From positions 62,001-126,000 of the forward strand of contig WHUZ01000029.1 in the NCBI GenBank assembly GCA_015179045.1: a DNA stretch of 64,000 nucleotides. The letters run 5' to 3'. Positions 1 to 12,508 of this stretch are shown piece by piece (position 1 is the first letter of the stretch; every line of letters begins with the position of its first letter). Source of the stretch: Kalaharituber pfeilii (Eukaryota; Ascomycota; Pezizomycetes; Pezizales; Pezizaceae). The position numbers and the translations under genes were made by a program. The notes under the pieces were generated by a model, which was not told the origin of the DNA, did not search any database, and saw only the letters and a list, made by a program, of their open reading frames with translations.

Positions 1-945
1 CCGTGGCTAGAGGCGTGGCTAGAGGCGTGGCTAGAGGTGTGGCTAGAGGCGTGGCTGGTCCTCGTGCCAGGAGGCATGCTGCGCTCGAAGGCTGTTACAC
101 CGTATGCCTCCTCACGGCTGTGTCTGGGCTGGGCTGGGCTGCCTATGATACTTGTAGCTCTGCCGCGGCTGCTGCTGCTGCTGCTGCTGCTGGCGCTGCT
201 GGTACAGTACTGTTGCCCATTCGATGCCGGGCACGCTGCGGCATACGCGACACCACCTGGCGGCGCATTCGCCGTTGAGTTGAGCCCCTCGGTGGCCTTG
301 TGCATCGCCATTTCGGCACAGGCTGTCTGCCGCTCGGTCGTCGATCGTGCGGCCTCCTGGAGGCTGCCCCAGCCCCCATTGCGCTGCTGAGCTTCCCAGC
401 CCGTGCACCGGTGCTGGACGGCTTCTCGGAGTGCCCCCCCCATCGCCCCCGGCCCAGGCCCGCTGCATCTCGTAGCCGTTCTGCGCCCTTGTGTTGCTGC
501 TTCTACATCCTCGCCTCGACTCCCGCCTGCTACCCTGTGCTAGTCCACTTTTGCCAATTTCTTCGTGTCCAATCCCCCCCCACCCCCCCCAACCCGCCCG
601 CCCGCCAAACCGCACCCCATACTGGCAGGGGTCCTTCTTGCCTCCTCCCATTCCCCCCTCCCCCCCCCCCCCCCCATTTCTACTCATCTTTACCCCCCTC
701 TCCCTAAAACCCACAGCTGCTCCTTCCCCCTTCTTTTACCCACTGCCATAGCTTTGGTGTCGAGAACAAAGTCCCTTCAGCCCATTCTTGAATCTTCCCC
801 CCACCCCCCCCCCCAACCAACGTTATAGACGTGAATTTCTCACAATTATTCCTCACTCGCCCCCCCAAAGCCAATCACCTTGAGAGCATCCACCTGTTGA
901 CTCGTATTCCTGTGCGTGCATCATCGCAGTCAACGATAACCAGTC
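1..945. other. 5' flank of the kinase gene: tandem repeats and C-rich tracts
   Basis: No convincing gene is seen here. Positions about 3-54 hold roughly five copies of a 12-base unit (GTGGCTAGAGGC with small changes). Around 168-200 there is a CTG/GCTGCT trinucleotide run. From about 570 to 830 the + strand is pyrimidine-rich, with several long C runs, as is common upstream of highly expressed fungal genes, so this is probably the promoter and 5' leader of the kinase gene at 946. Open frames here have low-complexity composition and no recognisable family. Confidence 0.5.
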
Positions 946-3037
946 ATGTCTTGGAAGCTCACAAAGTCTCTCAAACGTACGTTTGCGCCCTTCGCTTGTG
1001 AATCTCATGGGCTGAAGCTCTCGGCTGCAGCTCTACTGTGAGAAAATCTTCAACTAACTACCTGGGCTGTAGAGCTCAAGGACACACACCTAACTCCCTC
1101 ATCCTCTTCATCCAGATCCTCCTCAACATCTACCATCACCCCAAGCTCTCTGAAGCAATCAGCTTCCACTTCTACAAGTACACTGGTCGGTAGCGATGGA
1201 ACTATAGAAAATTTGAATGAGAAGTCAAGCTCTTCAGTCTCTCCTGGACTTCTCATAGTCACAATTCATGAAGCTCAGGGACTTGCAATGCCTGGGGGCT
1301 CAAACTTCGCGAGCTCAAATGGGCGCCCAACGTCATCATCATCCAAATCTGGCAATGTAGGGTCGGTGGCTGGTTCCCATCGTCCTTCTTCATCCTCTAG
1401 CAATCATCAAGGACAGGTCCATGGTCACACTAGAGCGTTATCAAAACTATTTAGAGTATATTGCGTTCTAGAATTCGATAAGACTCAAGTCATTGTCAAT
1501 GCTATATCCGGAACGTTAGATGCACCAACGTTTGCTGGTGCAGCGACTGCATACAAGTTCGATGTTTCTAGGGATACGGACCTGAGCTGTGGCATTTATA
1601 TGAGAAATCCTGGAAGTAATGGCCGAGAGGAGGATCTGTTTTTGGGGAGCTGCAGGGTCCAACCAAGGTTTGAGGAACCTGCTCCTCAGTCACAAGGGAA
1701 AAAGGGGCAATCCCCCCCTGCGCCAGGCCAGAGTGGCGTTGAGTGGGTTCCATTGGTAGGAGGGTCAGGTAGCTTGAGAATTGGAGTAGAGTATAGCAAG
1801 AACAAGGTATATATTCTATGGAATCGCGATTGCTAGGACTTTATACTAATTCCCAGCTACCCAGAATGCCCCATTGACAATTGACGACTTTGAATTGTTG
1901 AAAGTAGTTGGGAAGGGAAGCTTTGGAAAGGTTATGCAAGTCAGGTAATTTGCGCATTTGCAACGCTTTACGCTTATCGTCGCTAACTTTTAACAGAAAA
2001 CGAGATACAAACCGAGTTTACGCCTTGAAAACTATACGAAAGGCACATATTATTTCTCGTAGTGAAGTCAACCATACCTTGGCTGAGCGTACTGTTCTTG
2101 CTCAGATCAACAATCCCTTTATCGTTCCATTGAAATTTTCTTTCCAGTCCCCAGAAAAGCTGTATCTCGTACTTGCATTTGTGAACGGGGGCGAGCTTTT
2201 TCATCATCTTCAACGGGAAGGGAAATTTGATGTCAATCGTGCAAGATTCTACACAGCCGAACTTCTTTGCGCGCTGGAATGCCTACACGGGTTCAATGTC
2301 ATTTACAGAGACTTGAAGCCAGAGAATATCCTACTGGATTACACTGGCCATATTGCTCTTTGCGATTTCGGGCTATGCAAGCTGAATATGAAGCAGGATG
2401 ATAAAACAAACAGTAAGCAAGCGATGATTCTCTACTCTATAATGTAAACTGATACATCTACCTTCTAGCATTTTGTGGTACACCTGAGTACTTGGCCCCT
2501 GAATTGTTACTAAGTCAAGGCTACACCAAGACCGTGGATTGGTGGACTTTGGGTGTCCTGCTCTATGAGATGCTTACAGGACTACCGCCCTTTTACGACG
2601 AAAATACCAATGAAATGTACCGAAAGATTCTTCAAGATCCACTTCACTTCCCCGGGCCCGAGGTTGTCCCAAATGATGCAAAGAGCCTCTTGATCCGGCT
2701 TTTAGACAGAGATCCCGCACGGAGACTAGGGGCGAATGGAGCAGCAGAAATCAAGTCACATAGATTCTTCGAAAGCATCGATTGGAAGCGCTTGCTTCAG
2801 AAGAAGATCCAGCCTACATTTAGGCCAAATGTCACGAACGCTATGGATACAGCAAACTTCGATCGGGAATTTACAGACGAAGTTCCCACCGATAGTGTCG
2901 TTGACGGTGATTTCCTGAGTCAGAGCGTTCAACAACAGTTCACTGGATGGAGTTATAACCGCCCAGGCCAGTTAGGAGGTATGGATGGTATGGGAAGTGT
3001 TAGGGACCCAGGCCCAGGAAGTGTAATTGATCGATAA
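946..3037 (+). CDS. ypkA: Ypk1/gad8/YpkA-type AGC serine/threonine kinase with N-terminal C2-like domain
   Basis: Five exons are seen: 946-976, 1073-1806, 1865-1944, 1997-2412 and 2469-3037, giving 609 residues and four short GT-AG introns. The start MSWKLTKSLK is typical of fungal YpkA proteins. Residues about 15-80 are Ser/Thr-rich. A C2-like region follows (from SPGLLIVTIHEAQGL to about residue 255). The kinase domain starts near residue 264 with the glycine loop GKGSFG, then YALKTI (ATP lysine), YRDLKPEN, CDFGLCK and the activation loop TFCGTPEYLAPE, whose threonine is the PDK1 site in this family. The C-terminal AGC tail ends with a hydrophobic motif, FTGWSYN. In known fungi the TORC2-Ypk branch controls membrane lipids, cell wall and polarity at the plasma membrane. 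Convergent with the rhodanese gene at 4581. The family is clear; the exact first exon is inferred from splice signals and reading phase. Confidence 0.95.
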
Positions 3038-4580
3038 ACATGCTGAAATTGAAGTTGGAGAAATTTCTCGGAAGTATTAGGGCTCTACAATGCAGCGTTG
3101 ATTACTGCACTCATTGTCTTGTGGCCATACTGATCAGGCAATATCTACCCTTCGAGAAGACTGTTTGCTGCCGTATTAGTCTCTTTTTTGGTGTTCTGTT
3201 ATTTTATAATCGTTTTTGTTTTTGTGTATGTGTTTTAGTATTGCGCAGGTTACTCCATTTCTTTCTTAAAGAGTAGGATCTTTTCTTTTCTCTTGTTTAT
3301 TCTATATTGGAACTGCCTTGGGTTATTTTGCAAATTGTGCAGATGTTCAACGGTGATATACACCCCATCAGGGAGGTTGACCCAAACCTGATTTGGAAGT
3401 GCAAAATGTTTGTAGCGAGTCAGTTTTTAGGTGTTTCGCATACCGTGGAGATAGAGCTTGTGCACTCTGGAGAATATGAGATGATCATCTGGTTCCATAC
3501 TTGCAAAGAGTTCATCGGTCTATAATATGCAGGGCATGTATGGGAGTTAATCTCGCGTGCCGTATTATCATCCTCAATACAAGTCTTGGAGGCTTGAAAA
3601 TAGTGAATGGAATCATGGTAGGCTTGATTTCTAATTGTCCTGTCCCTTTAACAGCTCATCAAATGCATTATCTAAAGGCTCAATTGAGAACATCATTGTC
3701 TTGATATCTTATTTCGTTTTCCCTTCAACTCTGGTACCCCTTGCAGTGAGCCGAAGCCGACAGATTTATTTCCTTTTTCTTATCCCAAATTGCTTTCTGT
3801 GTTATGCTTAAACCCTCTTTGAATCAATTGAGAGCACGTGAGGAATTACACATTGGGCATGTTAGTTACCCTCAAATTGCGTCCTCCAATTGTTGGCCAT
3901 TCTCCACCCTCTCCAAACGCCAAGGGAGGCCTGCAAGCGACAACCATTAGGTATTACACCAATGGCGCCAAAGTTTCTTTGATATCCCTACTTTCTATTC
4001 CTGCTGTTACCAATCGTCACCGTTCAGAATAGGAGCTGGAGGATTTACATTACATTGCATAACTGCAAAGATTGCCACCTCATCAGTCAGGGACAGAAAC
4101 CGCGGCTCCGGTAAAGTGGGGCAAAATTAGGGCGCAGTAAACATACAAATGCTGTAGGTTAGAACGTAAAGTCTGCTTTCCGCTAAAGTAGAGAATAGCA
4201 TTGAGTGGGTTGCAACAGTAATGGTACGTTGTTGGAGCCACACACACAATAATGCTTAAGATGAAATGATTACAAAAATAACACTGGGTATACAAAATAT
4301 ACTAAAGAACAATCCAGTAGGAACGTTCTAGGTGAGTGGAAAGGAGGGCCATTGCTTAGCGGCGCGAAGCAGGATAGAATAAAAAAACAAGCAATATAAG
4401 GGAAACTTCGTAGGTGTTGAGTATCAAGAGTGATAAATCATAGGTTTTTCAAATAGTCCCTAGCCTCAGCTACCAACCATCATTGACTGTAATTCCGAAG
4501 TCGTAATATCTTGTTGATTCGTTGATTATGGTGTATTTGAAACGGGCATCACCAGCTCGGTGAACAAAGGTTTTGTTCAG
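3038..4580. other. Convergent intergenic region (3' ends of kinase and rhodanese genes)
   Basis: AT-rich spacer between two genes that point at each other. It should hold both 3' untranslated regions. Scattered small open frames show no family features. No mobile element ends were recognised. Confidence 0.5.
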
Positions 4581-5403
4581 TTAGTAACCGTAAGCCCATA
4601 GGCCGGCATTATAATTCTCAGTGAGCCGTTCGTCATTCCCATACCTAAGTATGTTTCCGATGTCATTAACCACAACACCGTAAAAGCATGATGATATTTT
4701 TGAGAAGCACATCACCATCCGCTTTCAGATTGAGGAGATGTAGTGATATTTTGACTTACTTCTCCTGCCACTTGACAAAGCCTCCATCCAGAACGTAAAC
4801 TTCTTGCTTCAGGAGTTCCTCTTTTTCCACAGCCTCGTTTTCCCCCACGTTACTTCCATCATTTGAGATTTTCTTCATATTATGAGGTGTATCTGGAAAC
4901 ATTCTTTCTCTCTCTCGTAAATACTTGAACGCAGCGCTTGGTCCCCGTTGTTGGCTTAATGCGCAGTGGAAGACAACCTTGGGAGCATTTCGAAGCTGTC
5001 TGACAAGGTCCGGTATAGCCCAGTCAAGCGTTGAGGATGGCACATGTCGAGAAGACTTGATATGACCACCTATGTGATCTGAGTATGTGAGTTGTGTTAG
5101 CAAGCATTTGTCCGATAGTTCTCTGTCGTGCTAGAAGACAGGGGTCACTGGGACAGCGTAGTGCCGGTGGGATTCTAGCATCTTAATGGGCGACTGGACG
5201 TGTAGAGCACTCGAATCCAAAAATCAAGGTATCAAACTCTCCAGTAGAAATGAAAGAGCAAAAGATAACGAATGCATCTTAAACTTACCTGAATCTCTTA
5301 CATCCACCACGACCACAGTCTTATCATTTGGTGACGACAGTAAGAGTGTTGAGAGTTTTTCCCTCGACATGCGCTTCAGACTTGGCAAGGCGGTCATGGA
5401 CAT
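4581..5403 (-). CDS. YCH1: Ych1/Ibp1-like rhodanese (Cdc25-like) phosphatase
   Basis: Three exons on the minus strand: 5403-5289, 5078-4760 and 4644-4581, giving 165 residues. Phases join cleanly: VRDS+DHIGGHI across intron 1 and WQEK+YGNDERLTENYNAG across intron 2. The protein is a single rhodanese domain with the active-site loop HCALSQQRGP, a Cys-X5-Arg loop as in Cdc25, Ych1 and arsenate reductases of this fold rather than a sulfurtransferase loop. Length and the C-terminal LDGGFVKWQ..YG..RLTE..N..LW pattern fit yeast Ych1 and fission yeast Ibp1. The start MSMTALPSLKRMS is chosen because family members begin about here. The same frame stays open upstream to an ATG at 5634 through a Pro-Asn-Ser repeat, so a longer form cannot be excluded. 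The likely role is a low-activity phosphatase of unsettled substrate. Confidence 0.88.
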
Positions 5404-5509
5404 CTTCCTAGTACTGCCCACTTCAGGAACTTCGAGTTTTGTGAAGGCTGATCGCTTAGCAAAGGGATTCTTGTTGGGTATGCGTGGGGGGAAGACGGAG
5501 TTGGGGAGA

Positions 5510-5568
5510 GGGGAGTTGGGGGAGTTGGGGGAGTTGGGGGAGTTGGGGGAGTTGGGGGAGTTGGGTGG
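5510..5568. repeat. Nine-base tandem repeat (GAGTTGGGG)n
   Basis: About six to seven head-to-tail copies of GAGTTGGGG lie just upstream of the chosen start of the rhodanese gene. Read on the minus strand in the gene's own frame, each unit encodes Pro-Asn-Ser. The unit length is a multiple of three, so copy-number change would not shift the frame if this part is translated. Confidence 0.85.
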
Positions 5569-5634
5569 GGTGGAGGCCAAAGGTGTGGGGCATCCTAGAG
5601 GTACCGCCCAGGGTAACATGTACGAGTACTCCAA

Positions 5635-8600
5635 TGTGGATCGCTGACAATGCGGTGGCCCAGCTGGGCAAGCGCCGCTGTGCCACCCCAGTTTCGATGA
5701 CTAAACCTAGCCCAACTACGGCCCCTGATTGCTGAAGTACCTACATACAGTATTCCGGTCTGATGTAATGTCATGTATGCATGCGCATGGTTAAAGGCTC
5801 ATCAGCTGTCTGACCGCCTTCAAGGTACTGCAGCTGCAAGATTCAATTGCCCTACAACTCTGCTGTTGTATACGGCGGACGGCAAATGTTGCGAAATCAA
5901 GTAGCGCATAGCGTAGGATATCATAGCCAGTGTTCGCCTAGCAGTATGTACCAACTGAGTCAAGCATCATAGAGAGTCGAAGCGCGCACGCGCCGTATGA
6001 GCCTCCTCAGCAGACTGAGCGTACAGTACTTCGATCTTCGGCACCTGTTCAGATGAGTGCCTTCTGGTAAGCTATCCCACCCGCGTACTTGGGCTACCTG
6101 CTACGTTCATTGGCATCGCACGTATATCGTCTGCCGGAGCTGAAATTAGCCGATAGAGGGCCAGCTCAAATCTACAGCCCATAACCACCCCGCCCAATCC
6201 CCCGCGCAATGCTCCGGCTGCCACGCTGAGCAAATAAGCGTCCATGTTCAAAATCGGGCGATCGACGAGCTCAGTCTGCGGTCCTCAAACGACATAACTC
6301 GAATTTGAATGTACTGTCCCAAACCAAACTGCTCAGTGTGCTCATTGCCATGCTATTAGTATCTACATAGGTCACCACAATGAACCACATGAAGTAGGTA
6401 CATACATATCACCCTGGTAGCCAATCGACTGTCCAAGGCAGCTAGGCTTAACTGGCCAGTCCCTTTGTGTTTTCCAGTTATCTGAGGCAAATATGTCATT
6501 TCATTATACCTGGTGCGCTGTACCGTTTACGCATTGCCCAAGCAATGATCAACCAAGGTAGGAAGATCTGCAGGTGTATCAGTGCTCTGCAGGGACAAGC
6601 TCTCTGGTTCAATGTCCATTTCATTCCACCTTCGTGTCCTCGGTTGCCCTTGATATTTCTAAACATAGCTTCATTGCATAAGTCATTGTGACTCAATGAG
6701 ATGCTTTCACGTAGCGTGTTGTCGGAAAGTTCACTGAGCCATAGTAACATTCCTTAGCATAGGTTCATGGCTTATAGACTGTTGAGGCAGATGGCCTGGT
6801 GAATATTGCAAGTAGAGCACAAGTAGAGCCATGAATGACGATGAACGTATTGAATGAATCCTTGGTGCAAAACGTACATTTATGGAAACCATCTCTAAAT
6901 AGTCCCTACTTCTCGAACAAGCAAATTATTTTATTATATCTGATCAAACTATACGAGGTTGTGTAATATTCTCAAGAGCATGAAAGAGCAGAAAATTGTT
7001 CAATTTAGATAACACTGGAATGATAATGCACATCTGCTACAGGTAGTTTAAAGCTAAAGCAGGTATCTACAACATCAATATCACTTACCTTTATCATAAG
7101 TAGTCAAGTTTTTTTTTTTTTCTACAGAAGTCATAAGTATACGGTAATGCGATATTGAGCAACCTCTTCAGATATGGATATATGTATTATTATTATTATT
7201 ATTATTTTTGTCTCTTCGTGTTTTTTCGCCTATGAGAAGGACTGGAGTTCGTACCAATTGCGATGATCGCGATCCCCATTGGCTAGCGAGATACGCGAAT
7301 CGCACACAGTAGAATGCTACAAGTATTGTAGTAAATTGTGGCACTAGCATTAGTCTCGTAAACTGGAACTCCTTATTTCCTATCTCGTAACTGCACAATT
7401 AGATTATGTTCACATATCCCCAACTAGCTACAGCTCTCTTAAAGAACGATTGTTGGCCATAGTAACTTAATTCTTTGTCATGTAGATGTAAGTGATCATG
7501 AGAAAAGAGTTACAGATTGAAGTGGATCTCTGTTAGTGTAGTTTCAGCGAACTGTGGTCTATTTTTTCCTAGTTGGGCCATTCAGCTTCTTCTAGCAGAG
7601 TCTAACTACCCGATATGGCATAATGTGGCCGAATTAGGAAGTCGGCATCTTATATCTTTGGCACAGTGACCATCGAAGAAAGAAAGGAAAGTTAACAAGT
7701 ATTTCTGATGCCCAGGCCCAAGGAATCGCCAAACATACCTTCAATTTGACCCTTGTAGCATGATTCTCTACATACACAATGTACTAACCGAGGCCCAGAA
7801 TTTGGATCTCATAGGGACATTTATATATCATAAACATCAAGTAACAGATTAAAGAACCGCTACATGGGATTCTTCCTATACTCTGTAAATCGTGCATCTG
7901 TACATAGGCACCATGCAAAACTTTAGACAAGCATAGATTAAGATGTACATATGTGTGCTAGAACCTGCAGGGGTGCCGGTTACCGAAACTGTCAACTGTT
8001 ACGTGACTTCCATTTTTAGTTGCAATCGGGCCAGAGGCAAGGAAAGCTCACCTGCACTCCCTTGGACGTCCTTGAGAGCCTGTTTGCATGGATGTTGTCT
8101 CTTGGGATACCATGTCTCATTACTGTTAGGATATTCGCCAACGCCAGTTAGTACACCAGTGGTCGCTTATAAGCAAATCAACCATGCGGTCACCTGCACA
8201 GCTCCGGAGTAAGTTATGATATCCCACAGGCCTGTAATCCAGGGCCCCACTTTAAGTACATGTAGAAGCTTTGGTATCCTTTTCTAGGAGCTCTAGGGGC
8301 AAATATTGTACACTCTGGATCGATATCCAAAGACGTACACCACAAAGACTATCAGCTATGTATACGTACAAAAGTGTGGTAGAGACAGAAAGTAGAGTCA
8401 CCTGCATACGCATCGATGAGGGGTTAACATTTACGCAGCGCATTGTATGAGCTGAGACATCAAGGACGATCACAACATTGAAGGGCCGAAGCTTTGAAGC
8501 GGGTAAAGGCAAAGGTTCACAGTATACCTTGGAGTGTGAGTTCAAAATTCAACGCGTTATCTCAAATTGAAAGACTGCTAGACTCGGTCTAGTCTGTATG

Positions 8601-9078
8601 AAATTAAGTTGAGAAATGCGTTTGGAAGCGTGATACCAGGTACGTGCTATATCGGATGGCCTCTGCCTGTGACATCCGTTCCCCATACAAATCGCCCTTG
8701 CTATATCGGACGCCCTAACAATTCCGGACCGGACAGAAACCTACCCCCCTGTCTCTATACAAATAATATTGCTATACCGGATACACTACATCTTAGACTA
8801 TCCCACTTCACACTTGGCTGCCACACTGCTGCTACCACTGCTGCCACTGCTTCTGCTACCGCCGCTGCTACTGCAGCTACCATCACTTGCTACAATATTG
8901 TTCAAGTAATGGAAACTGGGCACTTCATTGCTTCTTTTTCTATGTACTATCATCTCTGAAATTAATTGTCAAGCACTCATCACTTTGTTTCAAGATATCT
9001 GACAAAGTAGACACAGTGACTGATCAACCCTAAATAAAATAGGTTAGATACTTAGAATATCACAGTTAAGTTGAAGTA
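5635..9078. other. Gene-poor spacer with transposon fragments
   Basis: No intact gene is supported. Microsatellite (ATT)n lies at about 7184-7206. From about 8640 to 8790 several short pieces resemble the GCTATACCGGA-type ends seen in pogo-like elements elsewhere in the window, and an imperfect GCT/ACT trinucleotide run sits at about 8819-8880. I read the section as decayed transposon remnants and unique AT-rich DNA. Confidence 0.4.
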
Positions 9079-9418
9079 CAGTAATCTTACCAATGTATAC
9101 CAAAAATGTTTACCAAATTCACTTAACTTTCTTTAGCATACTTTGGTTCTAGTCGACATTTACATATTTGATGCTTCTCAAGCACACTTCATGCCCGATG
9201 TTTTCTAGATTTTGTGAGTAACGCATATTGATGTATTTGGTTGGATATGTAAACAAGTTGATGTTTACTTCATTCATTTCCTATCTCAGTAATTTATTTA
9301 AATTTGCAAATTTTTTTTTCACCACCCTGTCTGCCAAGCATTTTATTCTATACCGGAACCTTGTTACACCGGACGAAATTGCCAGATTTAAGCGATCCGG
9401 TATGGCAAGGGTAGACTG
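9079..9418. mobile_element. Small TA-flanked pogo/Tc1-like non-autonomous element
   Basis: The left end reads CAGTAATCTTACCAATGTAT after a TA. The reverse complement of the right end reads CAGTCTACCCTTGCCATACC, followed by TA at 9419-9420. The inverted ends agree at about two thirds of positions, and both share the CAGT start and the TTGC.ATACC core found in the 31-33 kb elements. At 340 bases it has no transposase frame. It is probably an old non-autonomous copy. Confidence 0.45.
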
Positions 9419-9420
9419 TA

Positions 9421-11813
9421 TGCGTAGCTTTTGCCTTCAAATCCCAAGATCCAAGTTAGCTGCGCAGCCGGTAGGGATACCATAAAACAGCCTCGTCCAT
9501 GTATTACTCCTATCCGTTGGTCAACCAGATTATACGGATGGGTCGTCAAGGGTCTCAGAAGAGGGCAAGTATCCTTCAGCATCCACCAGTTGCAGTCGAC
9601 TCGACAGTTCTCATGATCGACTACTTAGTGTACTATAAGAACCAGACTGGACAGTCAAATATATGCGGCATATCGCTGGCTAAAATATCGAGTTTATCTT
9701 AGTCTCAAACCCTTCTTACAAGTACCTAGTACTTGCATACTTAGCTACCAGGCAACTTATGCATGCAGTGTACATGCATGATCGTGGAAATTATATTTTA
9801 ATACGCCAGCACATTTAAGTGCCGAAGTCCTCGAGTACATAGGAACTTACGTAAATAAATACATAAATACATGCATACCTACAAGTGGCTATGTAGGTAC
9901 CTATATTTGTAAGTACCTTGTAGAGGTGCATCGTGAACCGCGCCTGCTAAGGAACGGGAAAGCTGTATGAATAAGTATATAAACATGAAAGTAAGTACTA
10001 CATAAGCATTCAGGAGGCTCGCTCAAGCCAAATAGAAATGGAGGGTAATGTGGCTGTTGTGTTTCAGTCTCGTATTGATGCAATGTATATTCAGGGTAGA
10101 TATAATAGAAATAAGCAGTCTATAAAATGGATGACATATAAAATATACATCACGGAGATATATCCAGCCTCGTAACTTTGCTATCCACAGGCCAAGAGGT
10201 TTACTAGGCGTAGTAGGACAGAATGCCGGCGCTGATAACCGCTCCCGCGCTTGCTCAATCGTCTACCGGAATTGCCGCATGTACGCGTCGGTCTGTGAGC
10301 GGCTATCAGAAGTCGGCTACATGTAAGCCCTTAAGTATCAAACTAGCAACTGGTGAATAGCTCCCCTGTCAATGCAGAATCAAGAATGAGAATATTGTCG
10401 AACAACCATCGTGTCGACGGATGTGGGTTGACAAGCCACCAACCGTTCAGTTACTGATCACAGGTTGGCCGCATTGCCGTAGAGGGAAGCTCTGAGCGCA
10501 ACTGCAAGTTGGCCAATTCAGAACCGTGTCGATGCATAGGAAGGACCGCCGCCAATGGGCTACAGGAAATAGAAGGCGATCTCAGGAACCCAGATTGCTC
10601 ATTGGCTGCAGGATTGAGAATATTTGCACACAGTGCACTTTGCCGGTAGCGCAGTCGGCAGGGCGGGTCAGAGGGTATTAGGCACAGGGATACAGTGCAC
10701 TCCCCGTATGGGCTCGCTTTGGCTTTGCCCCCTCTGGCACTTTTGATTCCCATCAGCACAGGTGGTCTAGAGAACCGTCTCCACATTTGCATCTTGCAAT
10801 TGCAATTCTGAGCGACCAAACCAAACTGCCTGAATGGCGCTGTCACATCTGACCGACCCATATTGTCCAAACTACTCGTACGTCAATCTTCCCATGGACA
10901 TACAACAGGTACTTACGCACCTTTTAGTCTGCAGAAGTGTTGAGATTCGGAACGAACACAAGTACCCAATCGCCAATACTCACATTCCTGGGTGTGATGT
11001 ATGTACCTGTTCCATGATGACTACAGTGTAGCCACACCGATATTTGTTGCTGTGAGTCCTCGTTGAGTGACTTTCGAAGCCACCCCCACAGGCTGCTTCG
11101 TCGATACAGATGGGCAAAGGCAGCAAGAACCTTGTTCGAATTCTGCTTCCGAAGTTGAGTGGTCCGCTGAAATGTGTGTGACCATTAGTGAGTTCTGAAG
11201 AGAGCTTTTAACAGGCATGAAATGTGTGCAGATTTAAAATTAACACAAACAGCTCTGATCTTGATTCAAAGCAGTTACAAGTCCCGTTGCAAGTTTACAT
11301 GAATGCTGGGTAGCAAAGCGATACTGCATAGCGATGGGTCACATTTGGCGATTTGCGATGGGACGAATTACTTTAGGAGATCTTTTGAATTAGCTCTCCT
11401 GGCGAAGTGAACTTCGCAGTCCTTTGTGATATATGGGCAGAACAGGCTTTCAGCAATGAGCAGACATGCAGCTCGCCTTTCGTGTTGATGCGGCTATGGG
11501 CTAGGACAAGGCCCATAAACCAGAAGTAGAAAAAAGGAAAAAAGGATTGAAAAGAATCCTGGTGTTCATGACATAGGCTGGTTCTCGGGCAGTCAAGCCC
11601 CCGTTCTTAACATTTTCTCGTATCCGTACAGCTTGATTTGAATCTGGCTTCGATTTTGACTCGGTTTTATATAAGATTCACAGTAGCACCCCCTCAAAAT
11701 TCAGAGTTATCACGAGACTACAATTTAGTGAATTTATAGACCCGAAGCACCGTATCCTCTCACTTATTACCAATAGCTGTTCATACTTTCTATCGGCAAT
11801 CTACGTCGCTGCA
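9421..11813. other. Spacer upstream of the FKBP gene
   Basis: AT-rich to about 10.2 kb, with many palindromic TACATGCATG/TAGGTAC stretches around 9720-9910, then more balanced composition to the FKBP gene. A 139-codon minus-strand frame at 10451-10870 has no recognisable features and is not called. The last few hundred bases presumably hold the FKBP promoter. Confidence 0.4.
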
Positions 11814-12508
11814 ATGGCGGATACAGGAATTACCAAAGAGATTATCAAGGCGGGAGATGGCAAGACCTACCCTAAAGCTGGCGATGCAGTGAAGATTCAT
11901 TATGTTGCCAGATTAGAAGACGGGAAAGTGTGCGTATTCTACTACTTTTCATGAACAAAATCCAAATGACTAAACATTATCAGAGTCGATTCCACTTTCC
12001 ACCGCGGCAAGCCTTTTGAAACAACCATTGGAGTTGGGCGTGTTATCCAAGGTAGGAATATCTAGTTAAATGCAACATGCAGAACCGCAGTAATCAAGAA
12101 GGCTGACGTGCAAATTTGATGGAAAGGTTGGGAATTGGAAGTTCCTAAGATGTCACTTAATGAGAAAGCCAAAATCACTATTCCTGGGTACATAGTAATT
12201 CCCTTCCCTAGGCTGTAGTAGAATTATTAATTATATCTGACTTTGGTGTATAACAACAGCTACTTTGCCTACGGAAGCAGGTGAGAACTTAGTCTGCATT
12301 GTTTTGGTAGCTTTTTCTGATGTAGTTGCTAATATTTAAAGCCAATAGCGGCTTTCCTTGGTTGATCCCCGAAAATGCAACCGTTGTATTGTAAGTGAGA
12401 TGACTGCATAAGTTGGAGAGTACAGCCAGCTAACATTGACTGTTAAGTGAAATGGAACTTCTTGAAATTATTCCAGGCCAGGAAAGTGCTGGCCCCGTAC
12501 CCAGCTAA
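11814..12508 (+). CDS. FKBP12-type peptidyl-prolyl cis-trans isomerase
   Basis: Six exons (11814-11929, 11984-12051, 12127-12187, 12260-12280, 12349-12390, 12448-12508) give 122 residues, one FKBP domain and no signal peptide, as in cytosolic FKBP12. Family marks in order: [22 protein letters not shown], the VIQGW core with the pocket tryptophan, [18 protein letters not shown] and [20 protein letters not shown]12 proteins are proline isomerases and the receptors of FK506 and rapamycin. Three pocket positions differ from the usual form: Val replaces the Phe before the conserved Asp (KVVDS), and the usual GHPG loop reads GFPW. Exon 4 is only 21 nt. It stands alone in a gene-poor stretch. The family is clear; which fungal paralogue it is cannot be decided here. 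Confidence 0.93.

Noticed and set aside
112..714. 200-codon minus-strand frame at the window start
   Set aside because: Gly/Arg/Gln low-complexity frame produced by the CTG run and C-rich tracts; no supporting features.
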